Origin: Turbatrix aceti
Taxonomy: Eukaryota; Nematoda; Chromadorea; Rhabditida; Panagrolaimidae
Reading direction: 5' to 3'
Assembly: GCA_963969345.1 (NCBI GenBank)
Contig: OZ017770.1
Coordinates: 2,179,246-2,243,245, forward strand
Length of the DNA stretch: 64,000 bases
Under the pieces are notes generated by a model, which searched no databases, was not told the origin of the DNA, and worked only from the letters and a program-made list of their open reading frames with translations. The translations under genes and the position numbers were made by a program. Below are positions 36,442 through 47,236 of the stretch, in pieces. Positions within the stretch are counted from its first letter, which is position 1. Every line of letters begins with the position of its first letter.

Positions 36442-38103
36442 TTACATTAACAACACGAGCGGCACCGCCAGGCACATGGCAACTGCTATGAAGATGCCAC
36501 CGGCGAAGAAGTCCAGTGTCAGGGGGTACAGGCCGTTGAAGGCGAATGTCGCTAGGATAGAGGTGACTCCTTCTATCAGCGAGGTCAGTGCGAAGAGTTT
36601 CCCTATAATAAACCACGGTTAAAAAATCTATGATCCTGTTTTCTGTTAATTTTTCTGCTGTTTACGAACCGTGATCGACGTCGGCTACCAAATGACTGCA
36701 CACTGCTCGGAGTCCGGTAGCTCCAAAGCGAGCAGGAATCTGTGGAATGGCCGTGAGATAGGTATACCAGTTGGCAAAGATGAATGCGAACATAACCAGG
36801 AAGATTATGCGAAATATGAAGCCCCCAATAGCCAACTTGAGGTCAGTGAACCCTCGATGATGCAATAGGGGATACAGGAAGAAGATTGCAAGCGTGCTGA
36901 GAAAGCTTGCAATCCCCTGATACCAGCCATAGGGCTCGTCGTTCCATCCCAGACGATATCTGAGAAATGAATACTGCACGTCGGACACACCGCTGAAGAT
37001 AAATAGCTCTACGGCTAAAGATGTCAATATTATGCAAAAATGACCAAAGTAAGTTTGCCGCCGACAACTGACAACAAAGTCGTACACTGCCACAAGTCGA
37101 GAACACAAAGTACGACCGAGGTTAGGGGGTTCGTCTGCAATTGCTGTCTCACTCAGTCCACAAGCCTCAAAATCATCAACAGGCAACTTCGCGTACCTTG
37201 ATCTCCCGTCGCAGGCGGTTGGTTGTCTTGTGCAAAAATAAGAACATACAGGTACGCCGCCACGTGCATGCTCATCAGTACACAAAACGCCCAGGTGTAA
37301 CCAACTGCTCTAAAAATTGCTTGGTGTCAGCGTCGGATGTGAGTCTGTCAACGTACTCTCTGAGACTGCCTGATACGGCGTAACCGATGGTCGCACCAAG
37401 ACCGATTGATCCCTCGAAGAACGCAACTCGAACACTTCGTTGCTCGTTCATTGAAGTCTTCATGTTGTAAGCCAGCATTGTTCCTGCATTGATCTTTTTT
37501 TGCTCTCAACTTTTGATCAATATATACAAACCTATAATAGCCGTATATCCGCCACAAAGGCCAAATGCCAAATCGCTCAGCATGAGAAAATACGGGTTCC
37601 ATTCAGGGTTTACACACTGCAGGATGTAGTTCATGTCTCCAGCGATTAGCCCGACCAATGGAATCAGCATGGGTATTTTTGCGTTCCATGCATCACTAAC
37701 TATAAAAAAAGAAAAACGTTTATGGTTGGTGTCTTGCTATAATTGATGACTATTCTCTTGTCTTACGTGATCCAAGAAAAAGTGCCACAAAAAGTGAGGG
37801 AATCAAGAGTGTAAGCGAAGACACGAGATACAAATGATTTGCATCAATCTGAAGTTGTTTGTCTCCGTGAATCAAGCTTACATTGCTGCAGTGAGCCTCA
37901 AGTCCCTGCAAACAAATGTTTTTATCGCATTGGTCGATGATGATTTGAGAGACCAAAGTACTAACGTAACGTGACAAACATGCTTTCTCGTAGAGTAAAG
38001 ATTGAAAGATTGAATACTTCATGAAAGACGAACACATGTACAGGCATAGCGGTACCTCCATGCCTCGCAACAAGTGCCGCAGGCGATGCGTCGTCTCGGC
38101 CAT
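36442..38103 (-). CDS. SLC46-type major facilitator transporter (folate/heme-carrier-like)
   Basis: Twelve-TM MFS carrier of about 470 residues. It starts MAETTHRLRHLLRGMEVPLC, followed by an SLC46-like first helix with EP-x-x-x-LYM and YEKAC. A long first extracellular loop carries cysteines and an NVS site. Then come FLGSLSDAWNAKIPML (loop 2-3 motif), EGSIGLGATIGYAVSGSL and, after a 47-nt intron, GYTWAFCVLM. A further 53-nt intron leads into the central loop and the second half (FSGVSDVQYSFLRYRLGW). The last exon, 36612 to 36442, begins GKLFALTSLIEGV and ends VPLVLLM. Family members move folates or other anions with protons across the plasma or lysosomal membrane; the substrate is unknown here. 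The start follows an acceptor (CACACAG) by one base. Confidence 0.82.
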
Positions 38104-38544
38104 GCTGTGTGATCATGAATGACGGAATTCAACTTGTCATCACCAATACGCAAAATCACATAGACGAGCAATCTTAAGAGCAACAACTCGTGCTATTATC
38201 GCTAATTGTGTCCGCAATAACGATACAACTCTACAAATTGATTTTACACCCGGAAACGTCAATCTCAGTACTAAAAAAGAATCCACGATGTCCTCGAAGT
38301 GTGATGTCGGCGAAAAAGTTGGAAAAAAACAAAACAACTTGTTTGCGCGCAAATGCCTGCTGCGACGAGATCGATGGTGAAAGTACTCTGAACTCGTAAA
38401 GAGTGTTTTGTTCCGAGTTCGATTAAGTGGCTGTTCTTTGTGCTTCACCAACTGATCTTTAATTTATTACAAGTTATGTACAACACTCTACAATAATCTA
38501 TAACCTCAGAAAGAAATGCTTAAAGACACATCTAGCTTGCGGCT
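38104..38544. other. Spacer between the SLC46-type gene and ACS2
   Basis: No gene recognised. It holds the 3' end of ACS2 and the 5' region of the transporter, both transcribed on the minus strand. Confidence 0.4.
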
Positions 38545-40764
38545 TCAAGCAGCGCCCGGATGCCTTGGTCGGGTATTCCAGAGTTCATCGATAACGTGCT
38601 CGTCGGCAAGAGTCGTAATATCGCCCATGTCATCGCGTTTGCCTTCTGCAATCTTTCGCAGGATGCGACGCACAATCTTGCCCGAGCGAGTCTTCGGCAG
38701 ATGAGGGGCAAACTGAATGACTTCGGGAATGGCAATGGCACCGATGCGACGACGGACAATGCTCTTGATCGTGCTGAGGGTTTCGTCGTTGTAGTGCTCC
38801 TTGTCGGGGAGGACAACGTATGCGTAGGGAACTTGTCCTTTGACATCGTGGGGAATTGCGACAACAGCAGCTTCGACTGCGTGGGGATGAGATGCGATGG
38901 CGGCTTCAATCTCGGCGGTGGAGAGCAAGTGGCCAGAGACATTCATGAGGTCATCGACGCGTCCGGTCACCCAGTAGTGGTTGAACTCGTCGCGCTTTGC
39001 GCCATCACCCGTAAAGTAGTAGCCAGGGAAGGGAGCGAAATAGGCTTTAACAAAACGGTCGTGGTCGTTGCGGATCGTTCGCATCATTCCGGGCCAGGCG
39101 CGATCAATTACGAGCGTACCCTGGCCAGGGCCTTCGACGACCTCGCCCGTCTCATCGATGAGTTGCGGGACGATGCCGACGAAAGGCAGGTTACCAGACG
39201 TTGGTGATTGAGCGACTGCGCTGTGGTGCGAAGTGAGCAAATGGCAGCCCTGAAAAAAGAGTTCAATGAGATCAGACGAAAAGATCAACTGCGCTAACCG
39301 TCTCCGTTTGCCAGTATGTATCGACGATCTTGACATGGTTTTCGCCGACAACTTCGTTCAACCAAGTCCAAGCGCTAGGGTTCATTGGTTCACCGACGGT
39401 TCCGATGATCTCGAGTTTGGAACGGTCGTATCGGGTAACGAGTTCCTTGGGGAAAGCCATCATTGATCGCACGGCAGTCGGCGAGGTGTAGAGCTTGGTA
39501 ACCTCGTGTCGTTCGCACATCTCCCATTGGCGGGAGTAATCCGGATAGCTGGGGACGCCTTCGTAGATGACAGAAGTCATGCCATTGAGGAGGGGTCCGT
39601 AGACGCCGTACGTGTGGCCCGTGATCCAGCCGATATCGGCGGTGCACCAGTAGATGTCTTCATCGGGCTGGGCGTCAAAAGAAGAGCGTGTACTGAAGTA
39701 TGCGCTGGTCATGAAGCCGGCTGTGGTGTGGACGATGCCTTTGGGAGCACCGGTTGAGCCGCTGAAAGACAAAATCAATTGTACAATTTTTAGGAAGCGA
39801 GGAAAACATACGAGGTGTACAAGACGAAGAGGGGATCTTCGGCAGACTTCCATTCAACGGGGGCAAAGGTGTCGCGAGCCTTGACTAGGGCAATTTCGTA
39901 GTCTTCATCGTCGCGAATTTCGGCGACTTCAGGGTCAGGGATACCTGGGGGCTGCGTCACGTTTTGCAGATGACGGTGGCAGAGGACGGATTCAACTTCG
40001 TGACCGTTTTCTGCGCTGATCTTGACGGCGTCGTCCGCGATGCGTTTTTGGTCAATGAACTTTGTACCACGCCAGAAGCCATCACAGGTGACCAGAAGCT
40101 TGGCTTGACATTGTTGGATACGCTGGGCAAGAGCATCAGCACTGAAGCCGGCAAAAACGACTGCGTGGACCGCACCGATGCGTGCACAAGCCAGCATGGC
40201 AATTGGGAGTTCGAGAGTCATGGGCAGGTAGATGGAGACCGTATCGCCCTTCTTGATGCCGCGGGATTTGAGAACGCGTGCGAATTCGACGACTTTGGCA
40301 CGCAGTTCACCGTATGTCAGCTCTTTCTCATCGCCGGGGACATTGCCTTCCCATTTGTAGGCAACCCGTGCTCCGAGTCCTAAAACCGTGCTTTTGTTTA
40401 TTCTCTTGCTCTCTTTGATCCCTAACTCACCTTTCAAGATGTTGCGTTCCAGGCAGTTGTACGCCACGTTGGTAATTGAGCCATCCATGAACTTGATGAA
40501 GACGTCGCCTTTCTTGGGATTGAAATTGTATTCCAATCCATTCTCAGAAATATGTTCGAAATGAAGCTCGCTGGCAATTTTGCGCCAGAATTTGTCGGGA
40601 TTGGAGATGGATTCAATATATTGAACGAGATAGGGATTAGGCTTCGAGATAGGCTCAGGTTCAAATATGGACTTCTTTTTGGCTGCGTATTGCGTACTAT
40701 AGTAAACAGGAAGACTTGCCTGGCTCAGCGCCGGAGAAAGTCTAAGGCACCTCAACACCAGCAT
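38545..40764 (-). CDS. ACSS: Acetyl-CoA synthetase paralogue, probably mitochondrial
   Basis: Second AMP-forming acyl-CoA synthetase, 689 residues, from exons 40764-40431, 40379-39812, 39761-39299 and 39249-38545. The start MLVLRCLRLSPALSQ and the following residues to about 25 are basic, hydroxylated and lack acids, like a mitochondrial presequence, recalling ACSS1. Intact motifs are [53 protein letters not shown] and PKTRSGKI. In the segment after TETG the usual TPxPG and KPGSA elements, kept in ACS1, are replaced (LLTSHHSAVAQSPTSGN) with no length change, which may alter the active-site gate or substrate. The first intron is 51 nt without a stop, so its retention would be silent to frame. 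Another in-frame ATG lies at 40800. Confidence 0.9.
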
Positions 40765-40822
40765 CTTGTGACGGTGAGCAAAACAGCAAGACAATCTCAA
40801 AAAGCTTTTAAATGATCGGAGT

Positions 40823-40829
40823 TTATATA
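40823..40829 (-). promoter_or_regulatory. TATA box of ACS2
   Basis: TATATAA on the minus strand about 60 bases upstream of the chosen start. The short distance supports the start at 40764 rather than an upstream exon. Confidence 0.45.
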
Positions 40830-42866
40830 CACGTACCGCCCGCCAATTGCCAGGGACTGATACTTCTTGGCGCAGACACCAAAGAACATCTAGAGAACAA
40901 ACAAGAGCAGACGCGAACAGTTACCAGCTGATCCCAAGGACTCTGATCGAGCTAGGGTGCATCACTCAGGGAAAAGCACAAAACACGTGGCTTGTCATCA
41001 ATAACGGTTTTAACTTTTTTTTTCCAGTATCGGCAGTGTGGATAACTAGGGATGGGGGGTATGCGGCTGTTGTGCTACCTTCGAATTATAGGGTCGCGCA
41101 AAAACTCCGATAAGGACAAACCGACATTACTCGCTGGGATCACAAGTACACATTGTACGACTGGGTAATGCTGCGACTTCTTCCGAGCCGACTGATCTGC
41201 TTGTTTACATCTATCTAACGCCCATCGAACGCGCTGTCTTAGACAGAGGTAATATGACTGAGCGCAAGGACAGGCGGCAGCGATCTATTCTTTGTTATCA
41301 GGAGTGATCGCCAAGAGATAGTTATTATTGTTATTGACCAGAATGGAGGAAATCAATGCAAAAAATATAACTTTACAACCACGTGGTATTTTTGTTAATT
41401 TTAAACACTGTGTCTCTACAAATAGGCTCATTTGAGCATTGGTCGCTTTGGATCGCCTGAAGACAAAAGCGAAAAAGAGAGCGATCAGTTAACGACCAAA
41501 GGTGCACAACTTTTCTCTGCTGTTAGCGCCTGGTCAGGTGGCATCCACAATAGTTGAAACTATCGGGCAAAGCGACAGGTAGTATTTATTTTTGATGATA
41601 ACTTCAGTCAGTCTGAGTCGAAGCAAACAACCGCTTAATAAACAAAGTATTCAAGGTACCAAAGTTTCAACCGGTTACCCCAAAGGTTAGGTGAATGTTG
41701 TCACGCAAAAACAATGCAAGTATATTTGTTTAACGAGTAACTTGCTTCTCTGATCATCCATAGCATGCTTCTTTGTGATTTTTGTTAGAGACAAAAAGTT
41801 GTTTTTATCAAAATGCAGCAAAACACGTTGTCGATAGGTACCGCGAAATGGCACGTCTCACAGAGATCAAAGATCTGTTCCACACATTACTCTTCTTCAC
41901 GTCTCCAACCTGACTGATAAATTTTAGATGACACAGCCGTTTGCGATTGATATTTTATAATCAAACAACCCAAGTCGTACAAAAACCATGCAGACAGGAG
42001 ATAGATCACCTTGTAAACTACATCAAAAATTGAAATGAAAAAGCAGCACGACAAACTCTACCCCAGTCAGTTATTATTACAACCACGGTGGGTATTTAGT
42101 TTCCGAATTGCATCACCATCATTGTTACCGTCCGTGCAATGTTTAACTTCCGTCATTGTATTTTTTACCAAAAAAATTGTTTTTAAAATAGTGCTATCAG
42201 ATAGGTCCCATAAGTATCGATAGTGAGGTAAGGACTTACTCTATTTCCTGTGCATTAATAGACTTATGAGAGCCTTATCAAGCTGTACTTTACCTTGCAC
42301 CTCAATTTTCCAATTTTTATGGCGCGGAAAAAAATCTGAATACTGATAACCGCCTGTGTGGTCTGCACATATAAGCGTTTTGCATTGTTTGCGTCTATGC
42401 CACAACTTTTACTTTCTTACTTGTATCATAGGACCCCCCTGAGAATTTTTACGTGTTGATTGTTACGTGTGACTTCTTCATTGTAGAAGTCGTACTAGGG
42501 TACTGGGTGTTGTGTCTAACTTAGACCCCCTTGAAGTAAAAAAACAACAATCTGCACTGTTATCGGGCAAACAAATCAATGACAACGTTGGTAGTCTAAT
42601 TGACGGATTTTTTTCAACTGTCACGCATATTTTATTTTGTGGATAACCGTTTTGTTGCTATTGGCAACGGTTCCAAAATATTGCATATTTGTAGTTGTTT
42701 TTTTGGTTACTCGGACACAATAATTTATATTTTTTACATTTTTTTAACCAAAAAATGTAAAAAAATGTTTATATTTCATCTTAAAAATCGCACGTATTAA
42801 AAAAGTGGTCTACTTGATTTTGTCACTCTCAAAAAGCGCGGTCGAAAGGCTAGTTTTTGTACTTTG
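40830..42866. other. Two-kilobase intergenic region between divergent genes
   Basis: No coding exons recognised. A small inverted repeat GACTTCT...AGAAGTC lies at about 42470-42490, next to a pyrimidine/purine-rich stretch. It could be a hairpin, but there is no further sign of an RNA gene. Confidence 0.4.
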
Positions 42867-42878
42867 AAGTTTTTTCAG
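42867..42878 (+). promoter_or_regulatory. Unpaired splice acceptor before the guanine deaminase start
   Basis: GAAGTTTTTTCAG-type acceptor ending at 42878, 27 bases before the ATG, without an upstream coding exon. Candidate trans-splice site. Confidence 0.45.
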
Positions 42879-42905
42879 GCAGCGTCGAAAAACAACAGAG
42901 CCGCT

Positions 42906-43419
42906 ATGTCTGAGTTTATGACCCTTGCTGTTGAGGAGGCAATGGTCGGAGTGACCTGTGGAGATGGCGGTCCGTTTGGTGCTGTCATTGTTCGAGACGG
43001 TAAAGTTGTCGCTCGTGGACACAACATGGTTTTAAGGCACAATGATTCTACCGCGCATGCCGAAATGGTTGCAATCCGAAATGCCTGCAAGGAACTTGGA
43101 ACATTTGAACTGAAGGGTTGTACCCTGTATACTAGCTGCTATCCCTGTCCGATGTGCATGGGAGCTGCGCTTTGGGCACGTGTAAACGGCATTTACTATG
43201 CTGCAAACTCAGCAGACGTAAGTTAAGCATTCGACATCGACCACAAAACAGATGTACAATTTATAGGCTGCTGAGTACGATTTCGACGATAGCACCTTCC
43301 ATGATTTCGTCAAGAATCCCGTTAATTTGCCCGAAAGAGCACTGGAAGAACTCAAAACCGATAACTACCTCGATCCTTTCAAAGCCTGGAATAAAATTGC
43401 CCACAAACGACAGTATTGA
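42906..43419 (+). CDS. Guanine deaminase of the cytidine-deaminase fold (GuaD-type)
   Basis: Zinc hydrolase predicted to convert guanine to xanthine; 154 residues from exons 42906-43217 and 43267-43419. The catalytic signature is complete: TAHAEMVAIRNAC (zinc histidine and proton-shuttle glutamate) and SCYPCPMCMGA (two zinc cysteines). GGPFGAVIVRDGKVVARGHN, GIYYAANSADAAEYDFDDS and a C-terminus rich in aromatics (FKAWNKIAHKRQY) follow Bacillus GuaD along the full length, rather than tRNA adenosine or cytidine deaminases. The animal guanine deaminase best known to me belongs to the unrelated amidohydrolase fold, so this is notable. A 49-nt intron and host-like flanks argue against contamination. 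Related bases or nucleosides as substrate cannot be excluded. Confidence 0.8.
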
Positions 43420-43543
43420 TCAGAATAGAACTTTTTACTCAAGAAACCGGCGAGATCGATGATGCTTCACTTCAGAAAAAAAATCATTTGGGAATTTTAC
43501 TTATGGTTAAGTGAAAGTGTTGACAACATTCGGTGTAAAAAGT

Positions 43544-44779
43544 TTAGTAAAGTCTGATGATATCTTCGATTGGTTTGCGCTTAATGTTCGGGACATTGGC
43601 GTCGTCTGCGGGATAGCCAACTGGAAAAATTAGCAACACCTAAAAAACAATTTTTCATTACACAAATTTTACATCGTTGAAGTTACTTTTTCATTCAGAG
43701 GCCGATGAAGGAGATCACGAATGCGCCCCCCACCGTTCAAAGGAGTCGTGGTGACAGTCACCAATCCAACATTATGAATCGCCGTTAAAAGGATTCCAGT
43801 AGCAATGCAAGTGCTAATTTCATTGAAGCACGCTGGTTTTTTGTCTGCTCCATCTTTAGCTAGGAGATATGTCTGAAAAATACAGCTTGAAACAGAAATT
43901 AAAAAAAAAGTTTACCTGCTTAAGGACAACAATTATGTAAGGCGCCTCGGTGAGATAAGGCTTGTTCCAGTTTATGTTGAGTTGGTCAACGTCTAACACC
44001 CATTTTGCACCCATCCTGAAAGAAAAAAACTACTTTAAATAAAGTAAAATTAATCAAACCTCCGGGAATAATTAATTTGTTCTTCGTGCTCCACGATTTC
44101 GCGAATTTTGATTTTTAATGCTTCTTTCGCAACGACACAAAATGTCCATGGTTGTAGATTTGCACCACTTGGAGCGGTTCCTGAAGTAAAAAAATATTTG
44201 TTTCATTTCTGAGAATATAAACCATACCTGCAGTTTTTATAATATTTTGAATGACTTTCATAGACACACTTCTGCTACTGAAGCATCTAACACTTCTTCT
44301 TTGCTTCAAAAACTCGTAAAACAACTGTGATCGCTTGAGCATGTCTTTTTCGGAAAACACAACAGGATGAAAAGGGACTTCCGAGTCCTGGAGAAAATTA
44401 TCATAGTCATCGACCACGTCTGTTTCTTCTCCGACCTAAAAAAAAGATTTTAAAAAATTGATGAGAAATATTTACAACTCACCTGTTTATCCGCAAATTC
44501 TTTTTTTCGTTCTTTAGCTTTAGCCATGGATTCATTCCTGAGTTGCTTTGGTCTTAATCTCGTAATAAACATTGAACGAAATTGAAAATATACAAACATA
44601 GCGACAAAAAATGAAGATATGTAGTTGAGATGCCATGTTTCAATACAGGATAAGTATTCTCGCATTTGTGCTACCAGATATTCAAACTTTTGCAATAGGG
44701 TCTCATGCTTGAATGAAACAGGATCCGTTCGAGCCATGAGAAAAGTGATAAAAACGAGATAAAGCTGTCTGAAAGTCAT
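43544..44779 (-). CDS. IYD: Iodotyrosine deiodinase-like flavoprotein (IYD/SUP-18 type)
   Basis: Membrane-anchored FMN protein of the nitroreductase superfamily that reductively dehalogenates halotyrosines in vertebrates. Five to six exons join in phase from 44779 (MTFRQLYLV) to 43544. A transmembrane anchor lies near residues 53-70 ([15 protein letters not shown]). The catalytic domain has [26 protein letters not shown] and [11 protein letters not shown] for [14 protein letters not shown], followed by WNKPYL, keeps the glutamate, tyrosine and lysine that contact the iodotyrosine zwitterion. It ends [12 protein letters not shown]. In C. elegans the homologue SUP-18 regulates the two-pore channel SUP-9; here a two-pore channel lies about 2.5 kb upstream on the same strand. 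It converges with the deaminase gene (124 bases). Confidence 0.88.
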
Positions 44780-45165
44780 CAAGCATTTGTTGGGCTATTG
44801 CAGTGCTTTACAACATAAAACAAGGCATGCATCCGCGTAGCATTAAAACACGTTGTCTGGAAAATTCAAGTAAACAGCCGTAGCTGTGTCATGATAACAA
44901 TCGAAGGCTTTTTCGAAACAAAAATGCCACGCTTTACAGAGTTTTATCCTCATCAATCAATAATTAATCCTAAAAGCATCCTGATGATCTGCGTAACTTT
45001 TAACGACAACGACAGCTGGCTTGGAAGACGGGGCACTTGTTTGACTTCATTCATTCAGTCACTCGAGGCATGAACAACAAAAAAAATCAACATCGGCTTG
45101 TTCAATGCGTGTGCACTAAGATAAAAAAAATTATTTTATTAGTAGTCTGTCTTAAGATTTTACAA
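44780..45165. other. Spacer between IYD and the SLC22-like gene
   Basis: No gene recognised. A plus-strand frame at 44891-45073 has no recognisable content. Confidence 0.4.
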
Positions 45166-46778
45166 TTAACTCTCAAACTGTGGCGTCAGTTTTGATGGTA
45201 GTAAAACGGAGGTTGCGGCAGCGAGAAAGCCGATTAAAGCATATATCAGGACCGAACATCGATAGTTTAACATGTAAGCAATGTTTGTAAAAATGTTAAA
45301 AATTCCCTGGCAAAAGCATCGAATCGATGTTGGAAAAACCTCGATGAAGTACATGCCTTCGAGGTTTGTGCAAAATGCTGCATTTGCCTTTGCGACGAGC
45401 CAAAGAGTCACGTAGAGCGCTGGTTGATCTGAATTAATGGTTAAGTGAAAAATTGTGTTACACATCCGTGAAACCCACCAAGTGATACAAAATACAATGC
45501 CATCAGACTGCCTCCACACATAATATTTGCTATGATCAACGACATTTTTCGTCCAACCCTGAAATAAAAACATTGCGTCATCAAAATATAATTAAATAAC
45601 AATAATGCAGTACGTTTGGGTCGATAATGGGATCAAGATGTTCGCTGGAATTTCCACAACACCCGTGAGAATAAAATTGACGTATGGATTGCCGACTAGA
45701 CTTGTACTGTACAGTGACAACACACCATACAAAAAATTGTTCAAAAGTCTAAAAAATTTTTATGTACATATTACAATTTTTTAATCACCCTACGTTAGCG
45801 CAATAGTGACAGCAATCAGAAATAAAAATTTGAGATCCTGGCAGTAATAAAAGAATTTTAAATAATCACTTTGACTTTCTTCAGATTTCTTTTTTTCAGA
45901 AACGACAGTAGTAAGATGATTTACGTCACAGTTGACAGACTTTCTCTTGCTTTCTGTTTTCTTGATCCATTTATCAACTTTCTGTTGTTTTCCTTGCTCA
46001 ACAATGAAGTGAAAACTTTCGGGAATAGCAAAGTGGTAGTACAAAGCTGCCAAGAAACAAGGCAAAGACGTAATAAGTGTAATTGAACGCCAATCTGGGG
46101 ATATGTAAGCAACCAGTGCAATGACACAGTATCCAACGACCCACCAAAGGCCAAACACCATTGTCAGATAGCCATGACCGTCTACAGTAATGCACTCAAA
46201 GGCCAAGTTTACCTCGATCACTTGCTAAATATTTATTTTGTAAAAAAATGTTTGTTTAAATACTGAAAACATACTGTACTCGAAAATCCCTGTAGAAAAC
46301 GCATGGCCAAAACCAGGGGATATTGTTTAGCAAGCGACGTTAGGCAACCAAAGAGCCCCGAAAAAAACATTGCAGCGACAACAATTTTTTTTCTTCCGTA
46401 CCTAAAATAAGAGTGCAACATTTCAATTTATTTGTACAATACTTACTTGTCGGCAATAAAGGTCACCGGTAGCGAACTCAAACAGGCACCGAGAACGAAG
46501 ATGGAAAAAAACCATCGTGTATCAACGTGAAATTCGCTTGCCAGAGACGTAAATCGGCTTTCCAAAACTCTACATTGTGATTCGTTTGTCGGACAACTCA
46601 CACCGTTGGACGAAAACGCCGGGGTCAAAAGCAGCATTGAATTCCATAGCCATACAGTAGTCAAAGACAGGGCGACAAAAATTATCCGACAATTTTTGAG
46701 GCCAATATAGCTTAAAACACTTTCGCTGGATTCAAATTTCTGAACACCTTCCGCAGGAGCAGTTGGGTGAACCTGCAT
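45166..46778 (-). CDS. SLC22-like organic ion transporter (MFS)
   Basis: Twelve-TM carrier of about 450 residues. Six exons join in phase from 46778 (MQVHPTAPAEGVQ) to 45166. TM1 is followed by an extracellular loop with cysteines (SNGVSCPTNESQCRV) typical of SLC22. The MFS loop 2-3 motif is DKYGRKK, and TM4 has MRFLQGFSS. A central cytoplasmic region (PESFHFIVEQGK) matches the SLC22 P-E-S-P-R-W position. The second half carries VEIPANILIPLSTQTVGRK and TNLEGMYFIEVFPTSIR. Family members move organic cations or anions; the substrate is unknown. Only 50 bases separate its start codon from that of the divergent small secreted gene. Confidence 0.83.
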
Positions 46779-46828
46779 GATGAATTGAAACTTTTTAAGT
46801 AAAAATCAAATACAAAACAGGGCCTTAT

Positions 46829-47125
46829 ATGAATGGTTTTGCGGGTGTATTGTTGACATTATTTTTTTTAAACATTTTGCAATGTTCAGGTGAGGGTGGG
46901 AAAGGCGATGGGATTTTTGTACGTCGAAAATTTATTTTAAGTGCAAAACAAACTTTCTTATCTTGTCAACTTTGTTTAAACGTATTTTTCAAAACAGGTG
47001 ATAACACTTTGGATGGTGAATTTAATAACTTTTTCATATTTGAAAAAATGATATTTCGCACTAAAGAAGCTATAGCAGCACGTGCAACTGAATACATAGT
47101 TGACGACAGCTTTAGAGTCGCCTAA
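46829..47125 (+). CDS. Tiny secreted protein, about 62 residues
   Basis: Two exons, 46829-46889 and 46998-47125, separated by a 108-nt intron with a clean GTGAGG donor and AAAACAG acceptor. The join keeps frame. The first exon is a good signal peptide (MNGFAGVLLTLFFLNILQC). The mature part is about 40 residues, acidic to neutral, with aromatic runs (NNFFIFEKMIFRTKEA) and no cysteines after the signal. An acceptor-like AAAACAG ends at 46820, just before the start. Unspliced, the frame also stays open to the same stop, so the intron is a choice. No family recognised; it could be a neuropeptide-like or secreted regulator. Confidence 0.45.
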   Translation: MNGFAGVLLTLFFLNILQCSGEGGKGDGIFVRRKFILSAKQTFLSCQLCLNVFFKTGDNTLDGEFNNFFIFEKMIFRTKEAIAARATEYIVDDSFRVA

Positions 47126-47236
47126 ACGCCTTAAAAAATTTAAAACAGTCGTAAAAAAGTTTTTTTTATTGACCACTATACAAAACAATAAGCAACAAAA
47201 ATTATAGCAAATGTGCAGTAAGATTAGTTGGGCGTT

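Noticed and set aside
38560..39207. Plus-strand open frame of 215 codons opposite ACS2
   Set aside because: Antisense shadow of a codon-biased exon; the minus strand carries an unmistakable synthetase.
42906..43419. Bacterial contamination as the origin of the deaminase
   Set aside because: The gene contains a phase-consistent 49-nt spliceosomal intron and an upstream acceptor, and lies between host genes.
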